Assembly (NCBI RefSeq): GCF_001705515.1
Contig: NZ_MDJS01000005.1
Location: 186,001 to 250,000 of the forward strand
Reading direction: 5' to 3'
DNA: 64,000 nt
Source of the DNA: Mucilaginibacter sp. PPCGB 2223
Lineage (GTDB): Bacteria; Bacteroidota; Bacteroidia; Sphingobacteriales; Sphingobacteriaceae
Positions 1 to 6,911 of this stretch are shown here, in pieces. Below the pieces are notes generated by a model. It did no database searches, had not been told where the DNA came from, and saw nothing but the letters and a program-made list of their open reading frames with translations. How positions within the stretch are numbered: position 1 is the first letter of the stretch; each line of letters opens with the position of its first letter. Position numbers and translations under genes: made by a program.

Positions 1-21
1 GGCATTATCACTATCACAATT

Positions 22-396
22 ATGGAAGACACCAAAGAGGCAAAACCCGGTTTAACCGACCAGATTAAGCAGTATATCGAAACACGTATTAAGCTTGCCC
101 GTTACCAGGCTATCGAAAAAGGCACGTCGTTTTTCGCAAACCTGATAACCGAAGTCTTTGTATTGATATGCATTGCTTTTACACTCTTTTTTGCAACAAT
201 AACCCTGGGTTTGCTGCTCGGTAGTTTGCTGGGATCGTACTGGGAAGGCTTCGGTTGTGTAACGTTATTGTACCTGTTGATGGCGGTAATCGTTTCGAAA
301 ACGAAACGGAAATATATCGAACCCCGGATAGTGAATTTTTTGGTAAAAAAGCTGTTAAAACCACGACCTGCACCTGACAATGAGCCAGCCAATTAA
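22..396 (+). CDS. Holin-like inner-membrane protein (phage holin superfamily III / DUF1469-like)
   Basis: A 124-residue protein with a charged N-terminal amphipathic stretch (about 1-40), two hydrophobic segments (about 42-72 and 77-91) separated by a short glycine-rich turn, and a basic C-terminus. This layout is that of the small holin-superfamily-III/DUF1469 proteins that Bacteroidetes carry outside prophages. The stop overlaps the next gene by 17 bases, so the two are probably co-translated. Nothing phage-like surrounds it, so lysis is unlikely; a membrane-associated role of unknown nature is the safer statement. Confidence 0.7.
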   Translation: MEDTKEAKPGLTDQIKQYIETRIKLARYQAIEKGTSFFANLITEVFVLICIAFTLFFATITLGLLLGSLLGSYWEGFGCVTLLYLLMAVIVSKTKRKYIEPRIVNFLVKKLLKPRPAPDNEPAN

Positions 397-808
397 CAAT
401 ATAGCCGATCTGCGCAACGAGATAGCCCGCTTGCAAATAGTAAAAGCCGAGCAGGAAGCTGCCATAAAAGAGCATTTCAGCAGCCCGTCGGCAATCATTG
501 GCACGGTAATGTCCGGATTCGGCGGCGATAAGGGAAAAGGAAGTTTTTTTAAAGCCGATGACATCGTCAGCCTTATCTCCCGGTTCGTGTTGCCTTTTGC
601 ATTGAACAAAACTATCTTCCGCAAATCCAATTTTATTATCAAAGCCATTGTGGGTATGCTATCCCAATCGGCCTCCGGGTTTATCAACGAGAAAAGTGTT
701 GCTTCGGTTTGGGGCAAACTCAAGTCAATCATCCCGCAAAAATGGACCGCCAAAAAGAGCGGTAAACCTGTCGATTATGGCATTCCGCCGTTGAGCGAAA
801 CTTATTGA
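380..808 (+). CDS. Hypothetical protein paired with the holin-like gene
   Basis: A 142-residue protein whose ATG lies inside the end of the upstream holin-like gene. It begins with a short probable coiled coil (residues about 8-30, rich in E, K, Q and A), followed by a glycine-rich patch and moderately hydrophobic helices around 60-105 without a clear membrane anchor. I do not recognise a family. The overlap with the previous gene argues for a functional pair, perhaps a membrane protein with a cytoplasmic partner. It ends a few bases before the convergent fucose synthase gene, with no visible terminator between. Confidence 0.65.
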   Translation: MSQPINNIADLRNEIARLQIVKAEQEAAIKEHFSSPSAIIGTVMSGFGGDKGKGSFFKADDIVSLISRFVLPFALNKTIFRKSNFIIKAIVGMLSQSASGFINEKSVASVWGKLKSIIPQKWTAKKSGKPVDYGIPPLSETY

Positions 809-811
809 TTA

Positions 812-1747
812 TTATACCGGGAATTTTCTTTCTAAAAAATCTTCGTAAGCCAGGGCTATCCCTTCTTCAAGCTCAATTTTATGGTGCCAGCCCTTGGCGT
901 GCAGTTTTGAAACATCCATCAACTTGCGTGGAGTGCCATCCGGCTTGGTATGATCAAAATCAATATCTCCCTGGTAACCAACAATTTTTTTTACCAATAA
1001 GGCCAGTTCTTTGATCGATAGTTCTTTACCCGAGCCTATATTGATCAGCCGCGGTTCATCATAATTCTGCATCAGGTAATAGCAGGCGTCGGCAAGGTCA
1101 TCAGCAAACAAAAACTCACGCATGGGTGTTCCGGTTCCCCAGATGGTAACAGTCGGTGCGCCATTTACTTTAGCCTCATGAAAACGGCGGATCAGGGCAG
1201 GCAGCACATGCGAGTTTTGCGGGTGGTAATTGTCGTTATAACCATATAAATTGGTGGGCATTACCGAGATATAATTACAGCCGTATTGAAAGCGGTAGGC
1301 ATCGCACATTTCAATACCGGCTATTTTAGCAATGGCGTAAGGCTCGTTCGTTTCTTCGAGTGAGCCCGTCAGCAAATACTCTTCCTTTATTGGCTGCGGG
1401 GCCATTTTGGGATAAATACAGCTCGATCCTAAAAAAAGCAGCTTTTTCACCCCGTTCAGGTAAGAATTATGGATAACATTATTCTGTATCTGTAAATTTT
1501 CGTACAAAAACTGCCCGCGGTAAGTATTGTTCGAAATAATGCCCCCAACTTTGGCGGCAGCTAAAAACACATAATCAGGTTTGTGTTCCTTGAAGAATTC
1601 GGTAACATCGGCCTGGTTACGCAGATCAAGCTCGGATGAAGACCTTGTTATAAAATTGGTAAACCCCTCTTTAATCAGTTTACGATGTATTGCCGAACCG
1701 ACCATCCCGCGGTGCCCGGCAATATAAATTCTCGCGTCTTTTTTCAA
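812..1747 (-). CDS. fcl: GDP-L-fucose synthase
   Basis: Converts GDP-4-keto-6-deoxy-mannose to GDP-L-fucose with NADPH, supplying fucose for surface glycans. An extended SDR protein of 311 residues, the usual length for the family. Visible are the nucleotide-binding motif GHRGMVGS near the N-terminus, the catalytic YxxxK (YAIAK) and the conserved LGSSCIYPK segment. The start codon is TTG at 1747: an in-frame TGA lies two codons upstream, and no ATG precedes the nucleotide-binding motif, so TTG is the only reasonable choice. A TAnnTTTG promoter element sits just upstream. GDP-mannose 4,6-dehydratase, its usual partner, is not in the window. Confidence 0.95.
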   Translation of the reverse strand: MKKDARIYIAGHRGMVGSAIHRKLIKEGFTNFITRSSSELDLRNQADVTEFFKEHKPDYVFLAAAKVGGIISNNTYRGQFLYENLQIQNNVIHNSYLNGVKKLLFLGSSCIYPKMAPQPIKEEYLLTGSLEETNEPYAIAKIAGIEMCDAYRFQYGCNYISVMPTNLYGYNDNYHPQNSHVLPALIRRFHEAKVNGAPTVTIWGTGTPMREFLFADDLADACYYLMQNYDEPRLINIGSGKELSIKELALLVKKIVGYQGDIDFDHTKPDGTPRKLMDVSKLHAKGWHHKIELEEGIALAYEDFLERKFPV

Positions 1748-1763
1748 AATTCAGCTATTTGCC

Positions 1764-1771
1764 CAAATATA
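1764..1771 (-). promoter_or_regulatory. Bacteroidetes -7 promoter element for fcl
   Basis: The minus strand reads TATATTTG, a match to the Bacteroidetes -7 consensus TAnnTTTG, 17 bases before the TTG start of the fucose synthase gene. I did not find a clean TTTG at -33. Confidence 0.5.
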
Positions 1772-1805
1772 TAAACTCTTGTAATTATGGGTAAGTAATA
1801 ATAGT

Positions 1806-1813
1806 TAATTTTG
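1806..1813 (+). promoter_or_regulatory. Bacteroidetes -7 promoter element for trmB
   Basis: Reads TAATTTTG, matching TAnnTTTG. It covers the in-frame TTG at 1811, so that TTG cannot be the translation start of a transcript made from this promoter. This supports the GTG at 1832 as the start of trmB. Confidence 0.5.
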
Positions 1814-1831
1814 CATTTTTATAACAAATAC

Positions 1832-2482
1832 GTGGGTAAAGACAAGTTAAAACGATTTGCAGAAGTTGCCGGATTTGAAAATGTGCTGCAACTGGATGAA
1901 GGGAAGCCAATGGCCGGAAAATGGAGCCAGGCTTTTTTTAAGAATAACCAGCCGCTGGTGCTCGAACTTGCGTGCGGAAAAGGCGAATACACCGTGAACC
2001 TGGCGCAGATGTTTCCTGAAAGGAATTTTTTGGGCATTGACTACAAAGGTAACCGCATCTGGCGGGGCGCTAAAACCGCGTTGGAAGAAGGCATAGCCAA
2101 TGTGGGTTTTTTACGGATACAGATCGAAAACATTACCGATTACTTTGCTCCGGGCGAGGTTGACGAGATCTGGATCACTTTCCCCGACCCGCAACCGCAA
2201 TTAAGCCGCGAAAAGAAACGCCTCACTTCGCCGCGATTCCTGGAAAAGTATAAACAGGTACTGAAGCCAGGCGGCATTATCCATCTTAAAACGGATAACG
2301 ATGGCCTGCATGCTTACACGGTTGAAACCATAGCGGCATCGGGCTTAACCAATCACGCGCAAACGGAAGATCTATACAACTCGCCGCTGGCCGATGAGGT
2401 GCTATCCATCAAAACTTACTATGAGCGTAAATACTTAAAGGATAATAAGAACATCAACTACGTTAAATTCTCGTTTGATTGA
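1832..2482 (+). CDS. trmB: tRNA (guanine-N7-)-methyltransferase
   Basis: Methylates G46 in the variable loop of tRNAs using S-adenosylmethionine. The SAM-binding motif LELACGKGEY is near residue 42, followed by the family motifs GIDYKGNRIWRGA and WITFPDPQP. I chose GTG at 1832, giving 216 residues beginning MGKDKLKRFAEV, the usual Bacteroidetes N-terminus. The frame is open back to a TTG at 1811, but that codon lies in the promoter element. The gene is followed after 6 bases by an alkyltransferase-like gene and then a carboxymuconolactone-decarboxylase-family gene, possibly one transcript. Confidence 0.93.
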   Translation: MGKDKLKRFAEVAGFENVLQLDEGKPMAGKWSQAFFKNNQPLVLELACGKGEYTVNLAQMFPERNFLGIDYKGNRIWRGAKTALEEGIANVGFLRIQIENITDYFAPGEVDEIWITFPDPQPQLSREKKRLTSPRFLEKYKQVLKPGGIIHLKTDNDGLHAYTVETIAASGLTNHAQTEDLYNSPLADEVLSIKTYYERKYLKDNKNINYVKFSFD

Positions 2483-2488
2483 GACATT

Positions 2489-2830
2489 ATGGCCGAAGAA
2501 TCATTTTACGACAGAGTTTACGAGGTGGCCCGGCTGGTACCCTATGGCAGGGTAACATCATACGGGGCTATCGCTAAGTTTTTGGGTACTGCCGGCACTG
2601 CCCGCATGGTTGGCTATGCCATGATGCATTGCGGCGGCTTACAGCCGCCGGTTCCGGCACATCGCGTGGTAAACAGCCGCGGCATGCTTACCGGCCGCTT
2701 CCATTTTGCCACGCCAACGCTGATGCAGCAAATGCTCGAAAACGAGGGCGTTGAAGTAGAAAACGACGGCGTGAAAAATTTTAAACAACTGCTCTGGGAC
2801 CCGGCCAAAGAACTGATGGAAGGATATTAA
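2489..2830 (+). CDS. Alkyltransferase-like protein (ATL), MGMT family without the acceptor cysteine
   Basis: A 113-residue protein with the MGMT C-terminal DNA-binding domain: a winged helix-turn-helix with VPYGRVTSYG near the start and a reader segment ending in the active-site loop. Where true O6-methylguanine transferases have PCHR, this protein has PAHRV with Ala at residue 57. It therefore cannot accept the alkyl group. ATL proteins of this type bind O6-alkylguanine and hand the lesion to nucleotide excision repair, which fits the presence of mfd elsewhere in the window. It lies 6 bases after trmB. The lack of the cysteine is directly seen; the repair role is from the family. Confidence 0.88.
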   Translation: MAEESFYDRVYEVARLVPYGRVTSYGAIAKFLGTAGTARMVGYAMMHCGGLQPPVPAHRVVNSRGMLTGRFHFATPTLMQQMLENEGVEVENDGVKNFKQLLWDPAKELMEGY

Positions 2831-2864
2831 AATTGGTGCAATCACAATTAAATCAGTGTAATCG
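2830..2864 (+). repeat. Two-unit intergenic repeat, 20-base period
   Basis: Two related units, AAATTGGTGCAATCA and AAATCAGTGTAATCG, lie 20 bases apart between the ATL gene and the next start codon. The same unit recurs at 6850-6902 upstream of polA with the same period, so this is a dispersed intergenic repeat rather than chance. Confidence 0.55.
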
Positions 2865-2870
2865 AAAAAT

Positions 2871-3215
2871 ATGGGAAAATTGATCAACGAATTTGAAGCC
2901 TATCGCACCAAAATGAACGATAGGATAATGGAAACCGCCAATACCAACATCAAACGCTTTTTTGCTTTAGATACCACCAGCTATGCCGACGGCGCACTGG
3001 ATGTAAAGACCAAAGAAATGCTCGGCCTGGTGGCCAGCATGGTGCTGCGTTGCGACGATTGCATTAAATACCACTTAGGCAAATGCCGCGAGGCCGGTGT
3101 TAACAGCGACGAGATGAACGAAGTGTTTATGATCGCCAACCTGGTTGGCGGCTCCATCGTCATCCCGCATTACCGCCGCGCTGTTGAGTACTGGGACGAG
3201 CTAAACGAGGGTTAA
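2871..3215 (+). CDS. Carboxymuconolactone decarboxylase / AhpD-like family protein
   Basis: A 114-residue all-helical protein of the CMD/AhpD superfamily. It carries the redox signature CDDCIKYHLGKC, in which the CxxC pair and downstream histidine are the peroxidase-type active site of AhpD-like members. Length fits a single-domain member acting as a multimer. The likely role is peroxide or thiol redox chemistry rather than true carboxymuconolactone decarboxylation, because no aromatic-degradation genes are nearby. It starts 40 bases after the ATL gene, across a short repeat. Confidence 0.85.
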   Translation: MGKLINEFEAYRTKMNDRIMETANTNIKRFFALDTTSYADGALDVKTKEMLGLVASMVLRCDDCIKYHLGKCREAGVNSDEMNEVFMIANLVGGSIVIPHYRRAVEYWDELNEG

Positions 3216-3270
3216 TATAGGTATTGGTTTGTATACTGGTTTTGCTTAACTTTAATAAAAAAGGGAAGCC

Positions 3271-3879
3271 ATGTACAAATCAAAAACCAAACGACTCAGA
3301 AATATTTCGGTCGAGATTGCCGTTGCATGCAACGTTGTTTTTCTTGTGCTCGCATTATTGATCTCATCTTCAAAGTTTAGTATACCATCCAAAACGCAGT
3401 ACGTTGTTGCACCAATGCTGTATGATGGTGAAAACGAAGCCACCATCTTCATTGCAAAAAATAAGGTAATGTTTCAAATCCCCGATGGTTTGAAGGACGC
3501 TACTTTATCGCAAATCGAGGAGCTCTATAATTTCAAACTTTCGGCGCAGCAGCGCGAAGCTTTTAAAAACACATCTGTTATATGTGTGCCAATTGCCGAA
3601 TTAAAAAACTACCTCGACACTTATAACTACTCCCGCAAAAGTCCCTGGCTGAATAGGGGCATACGCTGTGATACCGTCACGAATGAATTGTTTAACTGGG
3701 TACGCGAGGCCCGGAAGGCTGATGCCGCACTGAATGGCAAGGCACTACACATTACCATCGACGCTGAAGAAGATGCGCCTGACAGTAAAATAAGCGAAGT
3801 CCTTAACATTTTAAAGAGACAAAAAGTTGCCCACCTGAACATGAGGCTTGGAAGCTACCGGTTTGGGAGTTGCGGTTAA
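3271..3879 (+). CDS. ExbD/TolR-like membrane protein, copy 1 (Asp21 replaced by Asn)
   Basis: A 202-residue protein with ExbD topology: a short basic cytoplasmic N-terminus, one transmembrane helix (about 15-36) and a periplasmic domain. In ExbD the helix carries an essential proton-translocating Asp; the aligned residue here is Asn21 in the segment ACNVVFLVL. The periplasmic part ends with the motif LFNWVREARKAD and a strand-turn-helix typical of ExbD. It is the first of three head-to-tail paralogues. No ExbB or TonB gene is adjacent. Loss of the Asp suggests a structural or regulatory role rather than proton-driven work. Confidence 0.75.
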   Translation: MYKSKTKRLRNISVEIAVACNVVFLVLALLISSSKFSIPSKTQYVVAPMLYDGENEATIFIAKNKVMFQIPDGLKDATLSQIEELYNFKLSAQQREAFKNTSVICVPIAELKNYLDTYNYSRKSPWLNRGIRCDTVTNELFNWVREARKADAALNGKALHITIDAEEDAPDSKISEVLNILKRQKVAHLNMRLGSYRFGSCG

Positions 3880-3916
3880 TAGCTGAGTTATCCTGAAATA
3901 GTATAAATTTAATCCC

Positions 3917-4540
3917 ATGCGCAAAACGAAACTAAAAATCAACAGGAGCCTGTCGGTAGATATGGCTGCCTTGTGCGATGTCGCATTTTTGATATTGGTG
4001 TTCTGTATAGCCACATCAAAGTTTAAGGCCTGGGAGCCGATGAAGATTGATACACCATCGGGTGCAACCAGTATCGTTTGCAGCCTGGGTGATGACAGTG
4101 CAACGGGAATTATTTATATAACCGGCGACCGTGTGATGTACCAGATTGCCGGCGACAGTATGGTAAGAAAGGCCACCCTCGGGCAGATGGGTCAAATGTA
4201 TAATATCAAATTTTCGCGCGATGATAGTGAGGCCTTTATGGGCGCGCCAATAATAGGCGCACCAATAGCACAGCTTAAACAATACGACAGGCAGTACCAG
4301 GATTGGGGAACTAATATCAGCAGGCCCGGTATTCCATACGATATGGGTAGTAACGAATTATTCAACTGGGTACGCGAGTCCCGGAAGGCGGAAAAAGCTA
4401 TTCATGACAGAGCATTACTTATTGACATAAAGGCCGATAAAAATGTAAGCTACCCGGTTATAAAGCAGGTGATAGCTATGCTGCAGGGTCAAAATGTCAA
4501 CAAGTTCTCGTTAATAGTTGATGGAAAAGGACGTTACTGA
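3917..4540 (+). CDS. ExbD/TolR-like membrane protein, copy 2 (keeps Asp21)
   Basis: A 207-residue paralogue of its two neighbours and the only one of the three with the conserved Asp21 in the transmembrane helix (VDMAALCDVAFLIL), the residue that carries protons in ExbD and TolR. The periplasmic region holds the shared motif LFNWVRESRKAE and the sequence LLIDIKADKNVSYPV, which matches the ExbD C-terminal fold. It starts 37 bases after copy 1. If a motor is formed, this copy would be the proton-active subunit, working with an ExbB encoded elsewhere. Confidence 0.82.
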   Translation: MRKTKLKINRSLSVDMAALCDVAFLILVFCIATSKFKAWEPMKIDTPSGATSIVCSLGDDSATGIIYITGDRVMYQIAGDSMVRKATLGQMGQMYNIKFSRDDSEAFMGAPIIGAPIAQLKQYDRQYQDWGTNISRPGIPYDMGSNELFNWVRESRKAEKAIHDRALLIDIKADKNVSYPVIKQVIAMLQGQNVNKFSLIVDGKGRY

Positions 4541-4562
4541 GAGAAAGCACCTATAAGCGATA

Positions 4563-5150
4563 ATGCATCAAACAAAACGCAAACCCATTAAAATGTCAGG
4601 TATCAACTTATCGGTTGGTATGAATATCGGCTTTTTGATATTGCTGTATTCCGCTGTGTTGTTAAAAAGCGATCTGTTCAAACCCAATTACGGTTTTGTT
4701 TGCGGTGGCCATGGTTATTTGAAAGCTTCAGAAATTCCATTAATTATTAACGTTAGCAAAAACAACGTAACGCTTCAGATACCATATCCCAACATCCGCA
4801 GATCTGCGCTTGCGTCTATGGAGCAATCCTACGGCATCCAATTCGCCAACAAGTTTCGATCTGACTTTATGGAAAATGGTATAATCGCAGCGCCAATATC
4901 CAAGCTGCGGCGTGCCGATGATAAAGTAGCTGCAATTAAACCGCCGCGAATGGATCTTGAAATTCCTCCTGCCAAGTATAAGAACAGCGAATTGAACCGG
5001 TGGATATTGGAAGCACGAATGGCAGATGCGGTATTCAACAGGGCAACATTATTAATTGTAGTCAAGGCCGATACTAATTTCAGCCCGCGGTTGTTAAATC
5101 ATGTACGCCATGTTTTAACAGACCAGCACACGCCATTCACTATTCAGTGA
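4563..5150 (+). CDS. ExbD/TolR-like membrane protein, copy 3 (Asp21 replaced by Asn)
   Basis: A 195-residue paralogue of the preceding two genes, 22 bases downstream. The N-terminal helix reads SVGMNIGFLILLYSA, with Asn21 where copy 2 has the functional Asp. The periplasmic region keeps the family pattern (LNRWILEARMAD, then LLIVVKADTNFSP), but it is the most divergent copy. It is followed by tag without an obvious terminator. Whether the Asn copies form mixed complexes with copy 2 is inference. Confidence 0.7.
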   Translation: MHQTKRKPIKMSGINLSVGMNIGFLILLYSAVLLKSDLFKPNYGFVCGGHGYLKASEIPLIINVSKNNVTLQIPYPNIRRSALASMEQSYGIQFANKFRSDFMENGIIAAPISKLRRADDKVAAIKPPRMDLEIPPAKYKNSELNRWILEARMADAVFNRATLLIVVKADTNFSPRLLNHVRHVLTDQHTPFTIQ

Positions 5151-5250
5151 TACCTGCAAAAAATAAAGCCATTTTATAATATCGACGAATTTTATGTTTG
5201 CTAATTTTATTAGTATTTCGTATATTGGCAACTATAAATTAATCAACCAA

Positions 5251-5814
5251 ATGACCAACCAACCAATACGCTGCCACTGGTGCGGCAACGACCCGCTGTA
5301 CATCAAATATCACGATGAGGAATGGGGGAAAGAAGTGCACGACGATAAGATCCTTTTCGAGTTTTTGCTTTTAGAAGGTGCGCAGGCCGGGCTGAGCTGG
5401 ATCACTATTCTGCGCCGGCGCGAAGGTTACCGCAAGGCATTTGCCGGTTTTGATGTGGAAAAGGTAGCTAAGTTTGGTGAAAAAGATATCGAGCGTTTAA
5501 TGAACGACGAGGGTATTATCCGCAACCGCTTAAAAGTACTGGCTGCTATTAACAATGCCAAATTGTTTATGGCGGTGCAAAAGGAGTTTGGCTCGTTTGA
5601 TAAATACCTGTACAGTTTTATGCCCGATGGTAAATCCATCAAAAACAATGTTAAAGGCATGGGCGATATCCCGGCGCGGACAGAACTATCCGACGCGATA
5701 AGCAAGGATATGAAAAAGCGCGGCTTTAAATTTTTCGGTACGACAATTTGCTACGCACACATGCAGGCCACCGGCATGGTGAACGATCATATTGCCGATT
5801 GCAGTTTCAGATAG
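5251..5814 (+). CDS. tag: DNA-3-methyladenine glycosylase I
   Basis: Removes 3-methyladenine from DNA as the first step of base excision repair. I chose ATG at 5251 (187 residues), because the zinc ligands then fall at Cys8, His21, His180 and Cys184, a pattern equivalent to that of E. coli Tag; the frame is open to an ATG at 5194, but that extension is hydrophobic and not family-like. The HhH-type core includes EGAQAGLSWITILRRR. It converges on, and overlaps by 8 bases, the minus-strand gene that follows. With ATL and polA it adds to the repair functions of this region. Confidence 0.95.
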   Translation: MTNQPIRCHWCGNDPLYIKYHDEEWGKEVHDDKILFEFLLLEGAQAGLSWITILRRREGYRKAFAGFDVEKVAKFGEKDIERLMNDEGIIRNRLKVLAAINNAKLFMAVQKEFGSFDKYLYSFMPDGKSIKNNVKGMGDIPARTELSDAISKDMKKRGFKFFGTTICYAHMQATGMVNDHIADCSFR

Positions 5815-6130
5815 TGGGGATAGCCGCGTTCACCGCAGCCCAAAAAACATCCAAAGCTGCGTTGGCTGCTGCCTGCGCTACGGCTAACGCCATAACTTCG
5901 CTGGCAAGCAGCTGCGTTTGCAAGGTAGTCTTCATATCGTCGAGATATGATTGCAGATCGGCCTTGCTCATTTGGCCGGTTATAGTAGCCTGGGCCATAT
6001 CGGCCAGGATATTTTTGTTGGTTTGCTCAAAGCTGGCCCAAATCTGTTGTGCCTGCGGCCATGCGCCTGTAACGGTAGTTTTTACAGCCGACTCCATGCT
6101 TTGCAGGGTTGCCGAAATATCAAATCCCAT
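5807..6130 (-). CDS. Hypothetical helical protein
   Basis: A 107-residue alanine- and glutamine-rich protein, predicted helical throughout, with no signal peptide and a mildly hydrophobic C-terminal third (about 75-105). It follows a lipoprotein gene on the same strand after 11 bases and is probably co-transcribed with it. I do not recognise a family. The overlapping opposite-strand open frame is less convincing because it crosses both the tag stop and this gene's neighbour. Confidence 0.6.
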   Translation of the reverse strand: MGFDISATLQSMESAVKTTVTGAWPQAQQIWASFEQTNKNILADMAQATITGQMSKADLQSYLDDMKTTLQTQLLASEVMALAVAQAAANAALDVFWAAVNAAIPTI

Positions 6131-6141
6131 AATTAAATAAT

Positions 6142-6642
6142 TTATTGGTTAGTGTTTGTACTTGAGGAGGCCTGGCTGGCGCCTAACATTTTTACACGTT
6201 CCGAAACTTCCATGGCCTGCATTTTGGCCAGCATAAAATCACGGTTCAGGGTGATCTGGAAATCCATCAGCGTGCCGTTGCCGGTACCTTTATGCATGGC
6301 TTCGTATTTGAGCCATTGTTTAAGTGTTAAACTACAAATGGTATCCTGCTGGGCATTTTTTGCACGGGTACTGTTAATATTGTATAACTGGCGTAACTCA
6401 ACCTCGATGGTGGCGTAGTTAGCCGCGAAATTGCTATACTGCCTGGCAGCGCTGCCTTGGGTGGTTGTGGCTAACATTTGCGTATAAAAAGTATCGATGT
6501 CTTTAGAAGCGGTTGTGATCTGGGTATGAATGGCATCATCATAAGCCGAGATCAGCTGAACCTTACAGCCCGCAAACGATAAAGTAAATACAGATAATAA
6601 TAGTACAGCGATTCTGCTTCTGCGCAAGATAATTTTATTCAT
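6142..6642 (-). CDS. Hypothetical lipoprotein
   Basis: A 166-residue protein starting at ATG 6642; a TTG two codons upstream is less likely. The N-terminus is a lipoprotein signal, basic then hydrophobic, ending in the lipobox LSFAGC, so Cys is the predicted lipidated residue. The mature part is helical and charged, with no enzyme motif visible. It leads a two-gene unit with the helical protein downstream. It is probably anchored in the periplasmic or outer-membrane leaflet; function unknown. Confidence 0.75.
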   Translation of the reverse strand: MNKIILRRSRIAVLLLSVFTLSFAGCKVQLISAYDDAIHTQITTASKDIDTFYTQMLATTTQGSAARQYSNFAANYATIEVELRQLYNINSTRAKNAQQDTICSLTLKQWLKYEAMHKGTGNGTLMDFQITLNRDFMLAKMQAMEVSERVKMLGASQASSSTNTNQ

Positions 6643-6838
6643 AACCAATAAATAGGGAGGTTTAAATTATTATAAAAGTAAAATTATATTTTTAATAAAT
6701 ACAACCGTTTGGCAAAATAACAGGTTTAGTTAACCCGCCGATAATTTTTAGTTAATAATTACCGTAAAATTAAATTGCTGTACAAAAGGTAACAGCGCCG
6801 ATTTTAAAGAATTGATTTCACAGATGGGCCCGGTTTGC

Positions 6839-6846
6839 TAACTTTG
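6839..6846 (+). promoter_or_regulatory. Bacteroidetes -7 promoter element for polA
   Basis: TAACTTTG matches TAnnTTTG, 65 bases before the polA start. The leader that follows contains the three-unit 20-base-period repeat. Confidence 0.45.
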
Positions 6847-6849
6847 GAA

Positions 6850-6902
6850 TATCGGTGCTGGTGTGATCAATCGGTGTAATCACCAGCAAATCGGTGTAAT
6901 CC
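6850..6902 (+). repeat. Three-unit intergenic repeat in the polA leader
   Basis: Three units resembling AATCGGTGTAATC, the last two exactly 20 bases apart and the first degenerate, fill the polA 5' untranslated leader. The unit matches the one at 2830-2864. Confidence 0.6.
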
Positions 6903-6911
6903 AATCAAAAC

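Noticed and set aside
22..808. Prophage suggested by the holin-like gene
   Set aside because: No other phage gene, integrase or structural gene is nearby, and this holin superfamily is common outside phages.
5748..6140. 130-codon plus-strand frame
   Set aside because: Overlaps the end of tag and the whole of the minus-strand gene at 5807-6130, which fits an operon with the lipoprotein gene better.
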